Shown here: positions 52,617-61,633 of the stretch, piece by piece
How the letters are laid out: each line of letters begins with the position of its first letter
Position numbering within the stretch: the stretch's first letter is position 1
Assembly: GCA_030655075.1 (NCBI GenBank)
Contig: JAURWE010000105.1
Span: 1 to 62,098 of the forward strand
Source of the DNA: Pararhizobium sp.
GTDB lineage: Bacteria > Pseudomonadota > Alphaproteobacteria > Rhizobiales > Rhizobiaceae
Direction of reading: 5' to 3'
Length of the DNA: 62,098 nucleotides
The notes under the pieces: model-generated
The model's input: the letters and a program-made list of their open reading frames with translations, nothing else
Told to the model about the DNA's origin: nothing
The model's database searches: none
Made by a program: the position numbers and the translations under genes

Positions 52617-53665
52617 GCCAGAGTGGCCATGTCGATGACGAATCGGTAGTGCACATCGCCGCGTTCGAGCCGTTCGAAGGCCTTGCCGATGTCCTGCATC
52701 GCGATCATCTCGCATTCCGGCAGGATGGTCTTGCGGGCGCAGAGATCGAGCATTTCCTGGGTCTGCCGGATGCCGCCGCTCGGCGTTCCGGCAATCCGCC
52801 GCCGGCCGGTGATCAGCGTGAGATTGCTGAATTTCGGCGTATCGACCAGCGATCCTGCAATGACGAGCGTGCCATCGGTTTCGAGCAGGTCGAGATAGGG
52901 GCCGAGATCGTGCTCGTAGGGCACCGTATCGATGATGAGGTCGAAGGCGAAGGCGGCCGCCGCCATCTGTTCGGGCGAGGTCGACAGCAGCGTCGCATCG
53001 GCGCCGAGTTCGCGCGCCGTGTCCATCTTGTTTTCCGACCGGGTGATGACGGTGACATGGGCGCCGAGCGCCGAGGCGAATTTCACGGCCAGATGGCCGA
53101 GGCCGCCGAGCCCGATGACGCCGACCCGGCTGCCGGGACCGGCACCAAAGGTGCGCAGCGGCGAATAGGTGGTGATCCCGGCGCAGAGCAGCGGACCGAC
53201 GCGGGCGAGATCAAGGCCATCGGGCACGCTCAGCACGAATTCCTCGCGCGCGATGATATGATCGGTATAGCCGCCATAGGTCGTCGCGCCGGTCACCCGG
53301 TCCTGGCCGTTGTAGGTGACGGTGACGCCCTTGCGGCACATCTGCTCTTCGTTGCGGCGGCATTGCTCACACTCCATGCAACTGTCGATCATCGTGCCGA
53401 CGGCGACATAATCGCCGACCTTGAAGCGCGAGACGCCGCTGCCGATGGCCGAAACCCGGCCGACGATCTCATGGCCCGGCACCAGCGGATAGGCGGAAAA
53501 CCCCCAGTCATTGCGGGCCATGTGCAGGTCCGTGTGGCAGACGCCGCAATAGAGAATGTCGATGGCGACGTCGTTGTCGCGCAACGCCCGCCGCTCGAAG
53601 GAAAAGGGCTGCAACGGCGTGTTCGCATCGGTGGCGGCATATCCAGACGTTTTCAACGGGGTCAT
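52604..53665 (-). CDS. Zinc-dependent NAD(P) alcohol dehydrogenase (YahK/CAD type)
   Basis: This 353-residue medium-chain dehydrogenase has catalytic zinc ligands in YCGVCHTDL and PGHEIVGRV, structural-zinc cysteines in MECEQCRRNEEQMC, and the Rossmann motif VIGLGGLGHLAVKFA. The order and length match the cinnamyl-alcohol/YahK subgroup that reduces aldehydes. The gene is complete. Confidence 0.9.
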   Translation of the reverse strand: MTPLKTSGYAATDANTPLQPFSFERRALRDNDVAIDILYCGVCHTDLHMARNDWGFSAYPLVPGHEIVGRVSAIGSGVSRFKVGDYVAVGTMIDSCMECEQCRRNEEQMCRKGVTVTYNGQDRVTGATTYGGYTDHIIAREEFVLSVPDGLDLARVGPLLCAGITTYSPLRTFGAGPGSRVGVIGLGGLGHLAVKFASALGAHVTVITRSENKMDTARELGADATLLSTSPEQMAAAAFAFDLIIDTVPYEHDLGPYLDLLETDGTLVIAGSLVDTPKFSNLTLITGRRRIAGTPSGGIRQTQEMLDLCARKTILPECEMIAMQDIGKAFERLERGDVHYRFVIDMATLAQAS

Positions 53666-53854
53666 CCTTGCAAGCTGTGGGGAATCGGGTCGGCGTGCCA
53701 GAAGGCTCGCTACCCCGGTATAGCCCTGATTGGCCGCTGGAATTAGCCGCCCCGCTCGGGATGGGCTTGTGAGCCCGGCTCAGCAATCCTATCTCGCTCG
53801 TCTGATTGCGAAACATTCGGCCTGCGGCCCGCCAGGATTTCGCCATGATTTACC

Positions 53855-53885
53855 GGGCGTTAACCATGTTTTCCTTAATGTCCGG
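53855..53885 (+). promoter_or_regulatory. Possible CtrA half sites before the L,D-transpeptidase
   Basis: TTAACCAT at 53860-53867 is a strong CtrA-type half site, and TTAA recurs at 53875-53878. The spacing is longer than the canonical TTAA-N7-TTAA, so the call is tentative. Confidence 0.3.
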
Positions 53886-53917
53886 TCATGCTCACCGAAT
53901 ATTAAGGATATATTCTG

Positions 53918-54532
53918 ATGTCGATTTCCCGCCGTGGCCTGCTGCTTGGCGTTTCCGCTCTTCTGGCCGGGTGTCAGGCCGGCCCCAGCCAGCGCCAGCT
54001 CTATGCGGACCTGCCGGACGAGCAGTTTCCGCTGAAGGCCGTGCCGCTCGACAAGATCAAGCCGGAGCTGCGCCGCCAGGAGGTCGCCTACGAGACCAGC
54101 CATGAGGCCGGCACTGTCGTCGTCGATACGCCGGCGCGGCGGCTCTACTACATTCTCGGTGGGGGCAGGGCGATGCGGTATGGCGTTGGCGTCGGCCGCA
54201 ACGGCTATGCGCTGGCGGGCACCGCCTATATCGGCCGCAAGGCCGAGTGGCCGACCTGGACGCCGACGGCCAACATGCTGCGCCGCGACCCGGGCAAGAA
54301 CATGAAATATGCCGGCGGTCTCGCAGGCGGCCCGAACAACCCGCTCGGTGCGCGCGCCATCTATCTCTACCGCAGCGGCGGCGACACCAATTTCCGCATC
54401 CACGGCACCAACCAGCCGCAGTCGATCGGTCTCGCCATGTCGAGCGGCTGCGTGCGCATGATGAACCACGACGTCATCGATCTCTACCAGCGCGTCAGCG
54501 TCGGCGGCCGCGTCGTCGTCATGCAGGCGTGA
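53918..54532 (+). CDS. L,D-transpeptidase (YkuD domain) lipoprotein
   Basis: This 204-residue protein starts with SRRGLLLGVSALLAGC, a twin-arginine-like signal ending in a lipobox (LAGC, residues 16-19). The YkuD catalytic domain shows the HGTNQP histidine and the SSGCVRM cysteine motif. Such enzymes form 3-3 peptidoglycan crosslinks or attach proteins to the wall; they are numerous in Rhizobiales, where polar growth uses LD-crosslinks. AAGGA precedes the ATG, and a terminator follows. Confidence 0.92.
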   Translation: MSISRRGLLLGVSALLAGCQAGPSQRQLYADLPDEQFPLKAVPLDKIKPELRRQEVAYETSHEAGTVVVDTPARRLYYILGGGRAMRYGVGVGRNGYALAGTAYIGRKAEWPTWTPTANMLRRDPGKNMKYAGGLAGGPNNPLGARAIYLYRSGGDTNFRIHGTNQPQSIGLAMSSGCVRMMNHDVIDLYQRVSVGGRVVVMQA

Positions 54533-54548
54533 TCAGGGTTTCTCTTCA

Positions 54549-54584
54549 AAAAGCCACCCGGAGCGATCCGGGCGGCTTTCGTGT
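54549..54584 (+). terminator. Rho-independent terminator after the L,D-transpeptidase
   Basis: AAAGCC-A-CCCGGA pairs with TCCGGG-C-GGCTTT over a GCGA loop. It may also serve the convergent gene ending at 54592. Confidence 0.8.
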
Positions 54585-54591
54585 GTCTGCA

Positions 54592-55605
54592 TCAGAAACC
54601 GGCGAGAACCGCCTTGCCCTTCATCGTTCCGGATTCCAGCAGCGCATGCGCCTTCTTCAGGTTCCCGGCATTGATGGTTCCCAGCGTTTCCGTCAGCGTC
54701 GAACGGATCTTTCCAGCATCGACCAGGCGCGACACTTCGCTCAACAGCTTGTGCTGCTCTTCCATGTCGGGCGTCTTGAACAGGGAGCGGGCAAACATCA
54801 GCTCCCAGTGCACCGAAACAGCCTTGCGCTTGAACGGCATGATGTCGAGAACCTTCGGGTCGTCGATCACGCCAAAGCGGCCCTGCGGCGCGATCAGCTT
54901 GGCGATGTCGGCGAGGTGATCGGCGGTGTTGGTCGTCGCAAAGACGAAGGCCGGGGCACCGAGCGCCAGCTGGTCGATTTCATCTGCCAGCGGCCTCGAA
55001 TGATCGAGCACGTGATGGGCGCCGAGATCCATCGCCCATTGTTTCGTTTCCGGCCGTGAGGCCGTTGCCAGCACGGTGACGTTCGAGAGCGTCCGGGCGA
55101 GCTGGATGGCGATCGAACCGACGCCGCCGGCGCCACCGATGATCAGGATGGCATTGCTGCCGCCGGATACGCGGTCGTTGATGCGCAGCCGGTCGAACAG
55201 CATTTCCCAGGCGGTGATCGCCGTCAGCGGCAGGGCGGCGGCAGCGGCGAAGTCGAGCGTCGCCGGCTTCGGTCCGACCAGGCGTTCGTCAACCACATGC
55301 AGTTCGGAATTCGCGCCCGGCCGGTCGATGGCGCCGGCGTAAAACACTTCGTCGCCCGGCTTGAAGAGTTTTGTCTTCGGGCCGACAGCACGGACGATAC
55401 CGGCCGCATCCCAGCCCAGAACCTTCCAGCTGCCGGCCTCCGGCGTCACGCCGGAGCGGATTTTCGTGTCGACGGGATTGACGGAGATCGCCTTGATCTC
55501 GACCAGGAGATCGCGGTCGCCGGGGACCGGATCGGGCAATTCGATATCGACAAGCGATGTCTCGGCGGCAATGGGCTGGGCGGTCTGGTAGGCTATGGCG
55601 CGCAT
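54592..55605 (-). CDS. Zinc-type (quinone oxidoreductase-like) alcohol dehydrogenase
   Basis: This 337-residue medium-chain reductase family protein lacks the catalytic zinc cysteines of true ADHs but has the NADPH-binding ILIIGGAGGVGSIAIQLART and the YAGAIDRPGANSEL region, matching the ZADH/quinone oxidoreductase group. It is divergent from an HxlR regulator, a pairing usual for quinone- or aldehyde-stress genes. Confidence 0.88.
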   Translation of the reverse strand: MRAIAYQTAQPIAAETSLVDIELPDPVPGDRDLLVEIKAISVNPVDTKIRSGVTPEAGSWKVLGWDAAGIVRAVGPKTKLFKPGDEVFYAGAIDRPGANSELHVVDERLVGPKPATLDFAAAAALPLTAITAWEMLFDRLRINDRVSGGSNAILIIGGAGGVGSIAIQLARTLSNVTVLATASRPETKQWAMDLGAHHVLDHSRPLADEIDQLALGAPAFVFATTNTADHLADIAKLIAPQGRFGVIDDPKVLDIMPFKRKAVSVHWELMFARSLFKTPDMEEQHKLLSEVSRLVDAGKIRSTLTETLGTINAGNLKKAHALLESGTMKGKAVLAGF

Positions 55606-55679
55606 GGCGGGCTCCTTTCGATTGAACAGATGCTAGATGCGCATTATGTTCAAGAAGCGCAAGAATGCACATTTTCTGT

Positions 55680-55701
55680 ATATAGTACCAAAAAGGATAC
55701 C
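55680..55701. promoter_or_regulatory. HxlR-type operator
   Basis: GTACC-AAAAA-GGATAC is a near-palindrome of the kind found in HxlR-controlled divergent promoters. It directly precedes the regulator start codon, where it could repress both genes. Confidence 0.5.
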
Positions 55702-56073
55702 ATGATGCCGCGTGTTCGCCGGGAAATGCTGGAACGCTCGCCCAACTGTCCGGTGGAAAGCCTGCTCAACCTGCTCGACGGCAAGTGGAAGGGTGTCATT
55801 CTCTATCATCTGCTCGGGGGTACGCTGCGCTTCAGCGAGCTGCGCCGCAAGCTCATCAATGTCACCCAGCGCATGCTGACCAAGCAGTTGCGCGAGCTCG
55901 AAGCCGACGGGCTGATCGTGCGCACGGTCTTCGCCGTCGTGCCGCCACGGGTCGACTACACCCTGTCACCACTTGGCGAAAGCCTGCGGCCGGTGCTGCT
56001 GGTCATGAAGGAATGGGGCGACAACCATCTCGCCAGGGTCAAGCCCGAGGTCGAAACCGAATTGGCTGCTTAA
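55702..56073 (+). CDS. HxlR-family transcriptional regulator
   Basis: This 123-residue protein has the HxlR winged helix: the NCPVESLLNLLDGKWKGVIL start with its single cysteine, RFSELRRKLINVTQRMLTKQ as recognition region, and the wing with VPPRVDYTLSPLGESL. It probably senses reactive carbonyls or quinones through the cysteine and controls the divergent oxidoreductase. Confidence 0.9.
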   Translation: MMPRVRREMLERSPNCPVESLLNLLDGKWKGVILYHLLGGTLRFSELRRKLINVTQRMLTKQLRELEADGLIVRTVFAVVPPRVDYTLSPLGESLRPVLLVMKEWGDNHLARVKPEVETELAA

Positions 56074-56145
56074 TGCATGTCTCCCAAAAGTGTGCGCGGT
56101 TTTGGGATAAAGACATGCATGAAAACAAACCTTAATGCCGAACGG

Positions 56146-57381
56146 TTACTCGGCCGGGCAGGCCTGCTGCGGCGACGACCGCTCGAGCGACAGCGACATC
56201 GCAAAAACGCCCATGCCCGCCACCGACAGCAGTGCGCCGACCCAGCCGGTCGAGGCATAGCCGTAGCCGCCGGCTATGGCGAGACCACCGAGCCAGGCGC
56301 CGAGCGCATTGGCGATGTTGAAGGCGGAATGGTTGAGCGCAGCGGCCAGTGTCTGCCCGTCCGCCGCCACGTCCATCAGCCGGATCTGCAGGGCAGGGGC
56401 GATGGCGACACTGCTGCCGATCAAAAAGACGACCAGCGACAGCATGTAGGGATTGTGCGCCGTCAGCGAGAAGGCCGACAGGATGATGAAATTGTAGATC
56501 ATCATGCCGCCGATCGTCGCCATCAGCGCCTTGTCGGCAAACCAGGCGCCGACGATATTGCCGCTGACCATGCCGATGCCGAAGAGCGCCAGGATGACCG
56601 GCACCATCGTCGGGCTCAGGCCGGCGACTTCCGTCGTGGTCGAGGCGATGTAGGTGAAGACCGAGAACATGCCGCCAAAGCCGACGGCGCCGATGCCGAG
56701 CGTCAGCCAGACCTGCTTCGACCGGAAGGCGCCGAGTTCGCGCAAGGCGCCGGCACCGGGACGCACCTTATCCTGCGGCAGGAACAGGATGATCAGCGCC
56801 ACGGTGAGAATGCCGAGTGCGCCGACGACGCCGAAGGCCACACGCCAATCGAGCGACTGGCCGAACATGGTGGCGAGCGGCGTGCCGATAAGCGTCGCCA
56901 GCGTCAGGCCCAGCATCACCCGGCCGACCGCCTGCGTGCGTTTGCCGGGATCAACCATCGAGGCCGCGACCAGCGCGGCGACGCCGAAATAGGCGCCGTG
57001 CGGGAAGCCGGTGAGAAACCGCATGAACATGAACGAGCCGAAGGTCGGCGCCAGCGCGCTGACGATATTGCCGAGCGCGAAAACGCTCATCAGCAGGATC
57101 AGCAGCCAGCGGCGCGACATCTTGGCGCCGAGCACGGCCAGCACCGGCGCGCCGATGACCACGCCCAGCGCATAGGCGCTGATGACGTGGCCGGCTTCCG
57201 GCGTCGTGACCTTGAAATCGTGCGCCACATCCGGCAGCAGGCCCATGATGACGAATTCGCCGGTGCCGATGCCGAAGCTGCCCATGGCCAGCGCGATCTC
57301 GATCAGCGCCACCTTGGAACGCGGCAGCTTGACGGCTTCGGCTGGCGCAATATCGGCGGTGGAAACGGAAGGGCTGGCCAA
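56146..57381 (-). CDS. MFS efflux transporter (AraJ/YdhP type)
   Basis: This 411-residue protein has twelve membrane segments. The typical start GSFGIGTGEFVIMGLLPDVA is followed by motif A-like GAKMSRRWLLILLM and motif C-like GLTLATLIGTPLATMFG, which place it in the DHA1 drug/sugar efflux group. The best start is TTG, with AGGAG 7 nt upstream; no ATG is available before the first membrane helix. Confidence 0.87.
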   Translation of the reverse strand: MASPSVSTADIAPAEAVKLPRSKVALIEIALAMGSFGIGTGEFVIMGLLPDVAHDFKVTTPEAGHVISAYALGVVIGAPVLAVLGAKMSRRWLLILLMSVFALGNIVSALAPTFGSFMFMRFLTGFPHGAYFGVAALVAASMVDPGKRTQAVGRVMLGLTLATLIGTPLATMFGQSLDWRVAFGVVGALGILTVALIILFLPQDKVRPGAGALRELGAFRSKQVWLTLGIGAVGFGGMFSVFTYIASTTTEVAGLSPTMVPVILALFGIGMVSGNIVGAWFADKALMATIGGMMIYNFIILSAFSLTAHNPYMLSLVVFLIGSSVAIAPALQIRLMDVAADGQTLAAALNHSAFNIANALGAWLGGLAIAGGYGYASTGWVGALLSVAGMGVFAMSLSLERSSPQQACPAE

Positions 57382-57693
57382 CAGGCGCTCCTGAAGTTTT
57401 CAACGGCGCGGCAGGGTGCTTGGGAGGACACCGCCGCTGCCGGTTTTTCGAATGGATGTGAGGCCGCCAAGCTGGCGCAAATCAAGGCGATTGACGTGAA
57501 AGAGGTACGTTCATCTTTACGCCTTCCAGCACAATTCTCGCCGCGACTTATTTGCATTGCAGCACGGCTATTTTTGCATGGCTGCAAGCCCAAGGCCTGA
57601 AAATTGTGCGAGGCCGCCGTGGCGCCCTGTTAATGGCCGGGATCGGCAACTATCTATCGCACAGGACGTTTCCACGGCGGTCGGTCCGGCGAC
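57382..57693. other. Divergent intergenic region, 312 bp
   Basis: Both flanking genes start at this spacer, so it carries two promoters. I see no named motif, and the short open frames in it lack ribosome binding sites. Confidence 0.4.
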
Positions 57694-57705
57694 ATGGGAC
57701 AATGC

Positions 57706-58617
57706 ATGAAAATCCAGGCAATCTTCAATCGCGATGGCGGAACCTTCCGCACGACGGACATGGAAGCCTACTGCGCCAAGGCGCAGGAGGTATTTACGGC
57801 CGCCGGGCATGATTTGACCTGCCTCACGGTCGACGGCAGCGAAATGCCCGATGCGCTGGAAAAAACCTCGCTGCGCGACGACCTCGATGCCATGATCGCC
57901 GGCGGCGGCGACGGCACGATCTCGTCGGCCGCAGCCATCGCCTGGAAACACGGCATGCCGCTCGGCGTTGTCCCGGCTGGCACGATGAACCTCTTTGCCC
58001 GCTCGCTGAAACTGCCGCTCGATATCTGGCAGGTGCTGCCGGTTCTGGCCGACGGGCGGATCATCGATGCCGATATCGGCAGCGCCAACGGCCGCGCCTT
58101 CGTGCACCAGTTTTCCACCGGCCTGCACGCCCGCATGGTGCGCTACCGCGAATCCTACACCTTCGCCTCGCGCATCGGGAAGATCTCGGCCAGCACCCGC
58201 GCCGCCATCGGCGTCATTTTCAATCCGCCGGAATTTCTCGTCGATATCAATGTCGATGGTGTCCGCGAGCGCCGCAAGATCTCGGCGATCTCGGTCTCCA
58301 ACAATCATTTCGGCCGCGACAAGTTCATGTATGCAGATGACGTCACCGGCGGTCATCTCGGCTTCTACACGGCGCAACCGCTGAAGCCGCTCGGCGTCAC
58401 CCGGCTCGCCTTCGACATTTTTCGCGGAAAATTCCGCGACAGCGCCGCCATCACCGAGATGAGCGGCGAGGCGGTCGATCTGCATTTCCCGAAGGTGCAC
58501 GGCAAGATCAACTGCGTCATCGACGGCGAACTGCTGCCGCTCGATCACGACGTCAGCCTGCGCATCCATCCCGGTGAGCTAAAATTGTTGGTCGGCAAAG
58601 AAGAGACGGCGGCGTAA
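57706..58617 (+). CDS. Diacylglycerol kinase-family lipid kinase
   Basis: This 303-residue protein has the DAGK catalytic signature IAGGGDGTISSAAAIAWKHG, then the conserved PLGVVPAGTMNLFARSL and the C-terminal sandwich ending in VIDGELLPLDHDVSL. It phosphorylates diacylglycerol or a related lipid at the membrane surface. The ATG giving MKIQAIFNRDGG fits the family start; one 12 bases upstream is possible. Confidence 0.9.
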   Translation: MKIQAIFNRDGGTFRTTDMEAYCAKAQEVFTAAGHDLTCLTVDGSEMPDALEKTSLRDDLDAMIAGGGDGTISSAAAIAWKHGMPLGVVPAGTMNLFARSLKLPLDIWQVLPVLADGRIIDADIGSANGRAFVHQFSTGLHARMVRYRESYTFASRIGKISASTRAAIGVIFNPPEFLVDINVDGVRERRKISAISVSNNHFGRDKFMYADDVTGGHLGFYTAQPLKPLGVTRLAFDIFRGKFRDSAAITEMSGEAVDLHFPKVHGKINCVIDGELLPLDHDVSLRIHPGELKLLVGKEETAA

Positions 58618-58649
58618 ACGCCGCCCGGCTGTTACTGAAACGCCGTCTC
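58603..58649. terminator. Possible convergent terminator
   Basis: GAGACGGCG (58603-58611) pairs with CGCCGTCTC (58641-58649) between the convergent lipid kinase and AMP nucleosidase genes. A smaller hairpin lies inside. No long T-run follows, so the call is weak. Confidence 0.4.
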
Positions 58650-60134
58650 GAAGAAGCTGCGGAGCTTGCGAGAATGCAGCTTTTCCGGCGGCATTGCGGC
58701 CAGTTTCTGCAAGGCGCGGATGCCGATCTGTAGGTGCTGGCTGACTTGGGTCTTGTAGAAGGCCGTCGCCATGCCCGGCAGTTTCAATTCCCCATGCAGC
58801 GGCTTGTCGGAAACGCAGAGCAGCGTGCCGTAAGGCACCCGGAAGCGGAAACCGTTGGCGGCGATGGTGGCCGATTCCATGTCGAGCGCGATGGCGCGCG
58901 ACTGCGACAGCCGCTTCACCGGACCGCGCTGGTCGCGCAGTTCCCAGTTGCGGTTGTCGATCGTGGCCACCGTGCCGGTGCGCATGATCCGTTTCAGGTC
59001 GTACCCCTCATAACCCGTCACCTCCGCCACCGCGTCCTGCATGGCAACCTGCACCTCGGCCAGCGCCGGGATCGGAACCCAGACCGGCAGGTCGTCGTCA
59101 AGCACGTGGTCCTCGCGTACATAGGCATGCGCCAGCACATAGTCGCCCAGCGTCTGGCTGTTGCGCAGCCCGGCGCAATGGCCGAGCATCAGCCAGGCAT
59201 GCGGCCGCAACACGGCGATATGGTCGGTGATGGTTTTTGCATTCGACGGACCGACGCCGATATTGACCACGGTGATGCCGCCATGGCCCTTGCGCTTCAG
59301 GTGATAGGCCGGCATCTGCGGCAGGCGCGCCAGCGTCAGGTCGGTCTCCGGCTTGTCGGCACCCGCCGGCGTCACGATATTGCCGGGCTCGACGAACTCC
59401 GTATAGCCATTGCCGCCTTCGGCCATCTGCGCGCGGGCCCAGATGCAGAACTCGTCGATGTAGAACTGGTAGTTGGTGAACAGCACGAAATTCTGGAAAT
59501 GGTTGGCGCTGGTCGCCGTGTAATGGCTGAGGCGGGCGAGCGAATAGTCGATGCGCTGCGCCGTGAAAGGTGCCAGCGGCGAGGGCTCGCCGGGGCCGGG
59601 CTCGTAGGAGCCGTTGGCGATCTCGTCGTCTGTGGTCGACAGGTCGGGCGTGTCGAACAGGTCGCGCAGCGGAATGTCGATATTCTCCGCCATGGCGGCC
59701 TCGACATAGGCGCCTTCGCCAAAGGCAAAGTGCAGCGGAATGGGGGTCGCCGATTCCGAAACGGTAATGCCGACGCCGTGATTGCGGATCAGAAGCCCGA
59801 GTTGTTCCTTAAGATAGTGCCGGAACAGCGTCGGCCGTGTGATCGTCGTCGTGTAGACGCCGGGGGAACTGACATAGCCGTAGGACAGCCGGGAATCGAT
59901 GTGGCCGAAGCTGCTGGTCTCGATGCTCACCTGCGGGTAGCAGGCGCGGTAGCGCGTCGATGGCGTGGCGCCACCGCCAAGGGCGGCAAAGGCATTGACG
60001 AGGAAGCTGGTGTTGCGCTCGTAAAGGGCCTGGATCGCATCGACCGCCTTGACCGGATCCATGAAGGATTGCGGCTCGAAGGCATCAGGAGAGGCAATGG
60101 TGAGGGCGGGTAGAGAAGAGATTCGTTTGCTCAT
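58632..60134 (-). CDS. amn: AMP nucleosidase
   Basis: This 500-residue protein has the AMN layout. The N-terminal AMP-binding domain includes TRYRACYPQVSIETSSFGHI and SRLSYGYVSSPGVY. The C-terminal nucleoside-phosphorylase-like domain includes VVNIGVGPSNAKTITDHIAV, ALDMESATIAANGFRFRVPY and VSDKPLHGELKLPG. It splits AMP to adenine and ribose 5-phosphate in purine salvage. The length matches the E. coli-type enzyme. Confidence 0.95.
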   Translation of the reverse strand: MSKRISSLPALTIASPDAFEPQSFMDPVKAVDAIQALYERNTSFLVNAFAALGGGATPSTRYRACYPQVSIETSSFGHIDSRLSYGYVSSPGVYTTTITRPTLFRHYLKEQLGLLIRNHGVGITVSESATPIPLHFAFGEGAYVEAAMAENIDIPLRDLFDTPDLSTTDDEIANGSYEPGPGEPSPLAPFTAQRIDYSLARLSHYTATSANHFQNFVLFTNYQFYIDEFCIWARAQMAEGGNGYTEFVEPGNIVTPAGADKPETDLTLARLPQMPAYHLKRKGHGGITVVNIGVGPSNAKTITDHIAVLRPHAWLMLGHCAGLRNSQTLGDYVLAHAYVREDHVLDDDLPVWVPIPALAEVQVAMQDAVAEVTGYEGYDLKRIMRTGTVATIDNRNWELRDQRGPVKRLSQSRAIALDMESATIAANGFRFRVPYGTLLCVSDKPLHGELKLPGMATAFYKTQVSQHLQIGIRALQKLAAMPPEKLHSRKLRSFFETAFQ

Positions 60135-60219
60135 GGGCCATTATATTCCGCCGTATTTTACAAGCAAACGACATGTGGCGCTTATGCACGCCGATTGTGA
60201 CTGTCATCGGTCACAATTG

Positions 60220-60393
60220 TCACATCATCGACTGGCGCTGCAGCGAGACGAACAGCACCAGCCCGGCGCCGTGTTTCTTTACACCGGCGTCACCCGTGTT
60301 GCTGTAGGCGAGTGCCGCCACCGGCATGACCATGATCGCCACGAACGCCAGGATACGAAAAGATACGGCTGGAGATGCGACACGAGACACCAT
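60220..60393 (-). CDS. Small secreted protein (57 aa)
   Basis: This 57-residue protein has GGGAACA upstream of the ATG. Residues about 10-28 are a signal peptide (SFRILAFVAIMVMPVAALA), leaving a mature peptide of about 28 residues. It follows another 57-residue secreted protein on the same strand by 20 bases, so the two are likely co-transcribed. Family unknown. Confidence 0.5.
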   Translation of the reverse strand: MVSRVASPAVSFRILAFVAIMVMPVAALAYSNTGDAGVKKHGAGLVLFVSLQRQSMM

Positions 60394-60413
60394 GATCTGT
60401 TCCCGATACCCGG

Positions 60414-60587
60414 TTAGAGGCTTGCCGTGCAGTTCGGCGTGCCGGTTTTCAGGCAGCCGATCACTGTTCCGGACTGGTAGTTGTGGGTGCGCCGCTTGGC
60501 GTCTGCTTCGACGGCTGCCGTCAAAAGAAGTGCGAAGATCAGAAGCATGAGGCTGATGATGGTGAGCCGGCGTGCCATGATGTTCAT
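60414..60587 (-). CDS. Small secreted protein with two cysteines (57 aa)
   Basis: This 57-residue protein starts MNIMARRLTIISLMLLIFAL, a signal peptide ending near AVEADA. The mature part, about 27 residues, holds a cysteine pair (GCLKTGTPNC) near its C-terminus. GGGGGA precedes the ATG. No family recognised. Confidence 0.55.
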   Translation of the reverse strand: MNIMARRLTIISLMLLIFALLLTAAVEADAKRRTHNYQSGTVIGCLKTGTPNCTASL

Positions 60588-60717
60588 TTTCAATCCCCCG
60601 AAAAGTCACGTTTCAATCGATATGATGCTTATGACATCAGGCAACTGAACCTTTCCTGAGAAGGCGGTTCATCTGGCGTTCAGAAAACTCTTGAGTGAAA
60701 TCGGTCCACCGCACACG

Positions 60718-60756
60718 AAAAAGCCCGGCGGAAATAACCCGCCGGGCTTTCTCAAC
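60718..60756 (-). terminator. Rho-independent terminator after the DUF2147 gene
   Basis: AAAGCCCGGCGG and CCGCCGGGCTTT form a perfect stem around a 7-nt loop, flanked by A- and T-runs. It lies 21 bp past the DUF2147 stop codon and could act in both directions. Confidence 0.85.
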
Positions 60757-60776
60757 GACCATGCGTGTCTTTGGTT

Positions 60777-61118
60777 TTAAAGGCGCGTCCAGGTCTGCGA
60801 CTTGCAGAGAACCTTCAGCACGCAGCCGCGCATCTTCAGCGAGCTGCCGCTGACCGTGCCGTCGCCGCTATAGGTCTTGTCGGTGTCCGGGTCGGTGATC
60901 GAGCCGCTGTAGCTGTCGCCGCTGCCGCTCATCTTGCCGATCTTTTTGCCGGCGTGTTTGCCGGTCTTCAGCGTGATGCAATAGCCGCCGCCGCAATTGG
61001 CAATCGCCGCAGTCGCGCCGCTGGCGGTCTTCCAGTTGCCGACGATCGGCTCAGCCGCCAGGCTTGCGCCCGCAAATGCCAGCGCCATCGTGGCAGTCAA
61101 AATCAGAGTCCGGACCAT
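60777..61118 (-). CDS. DUF2147-family periplasmic protein
   Basis: This 113-residue protein has a signal peptide (LILTATMALAFAGASLA). The mature domain follows the DUF2147 pattern: PIVGNWKTASG, GYCITLKTGKHAGKKIG, a D-rich strand, and the C-terminal LKMRGCVLKVLCKSQTWTRL with two cysteines. The biochemical function of the family is unknown. GGGAGGAAAAG precedes the ATG. Confidence 0.82.
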   Translation of the reverse strand: MVRTLILTATMALAFAGASLAAEPIVGNWKTASGATAAIANCGGGYCITLKTGKHAGKKIGKMSGSGDSYSGSITDPDTDKTYSGDGTVSGSSLKMRGCVLKVLCKSQTWTRL

Positions 61119-61633
61119 TCTTTTCCTCCCGAAATGATGTGGTGTCCCTGTCCAGGTGCGCCAGCCGTCTCCTCCGGCACGAATTTCCCCTGAAACTGCG
61201 GCAAGATTAGCTTACGCGGACGTAAAGGTAAATACATTTGTGGCGGCCTATCGGCATGCACGCGACCGTAATTCCAGGCTTTTCCGCCAGCGTTAAAAAT
61301 TGCCCGCTGTTTTCATAGTTACCGAAGAATTGAAATCGCGGGTTGAATTTTTCGTAAATTTTTCGACGAAAGCAAGCATTTCCACCGGGTGCGATGTTTA
61401 ACGAAATCCCAAGTTTACGAACTGTTTGAACTTTGTTTGTCTCACATTAATCATGCATTTTAAGCGTGCGTTGAAGGGCCTGCTGCATACTCAAATCCAT
61501 AAGACGAGCGGAGAAAAACTTCGCCGGACACCTCGGGGGAACCCACGCTGCAGAAGATGGCGGGGCCCCTCAGAGGACAAGACAGGGACTGCAGAAAAAA
61601 CGGCAACCGACAGTCAAAACAGGGATTTAACCG
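61119..61633. other. Intergenic region, 515 bp
   Basis: This long AT-rich spacer lies between the DUF2147 gene and the Sel1-like gene. It contains a TTACG-CGGA-CGTAA palindrome (61212-61225) upstream of the minus-strand gene, with the same arms as the site before ETF-QO. An open frame at 61426-61647 has no convincing ribosome binding site and overlaps the next start, so I do not call it. The rest probably holds a long leader or promoter of the Sel1-like gene. Confidence 0.5.

Noticed and set aside
56077..57600. 507-codon plus-strand frame opposite the MFS gene
   Set aside because: Charged low-complexity shadow; the minus strand encodes twelve membrane helices.
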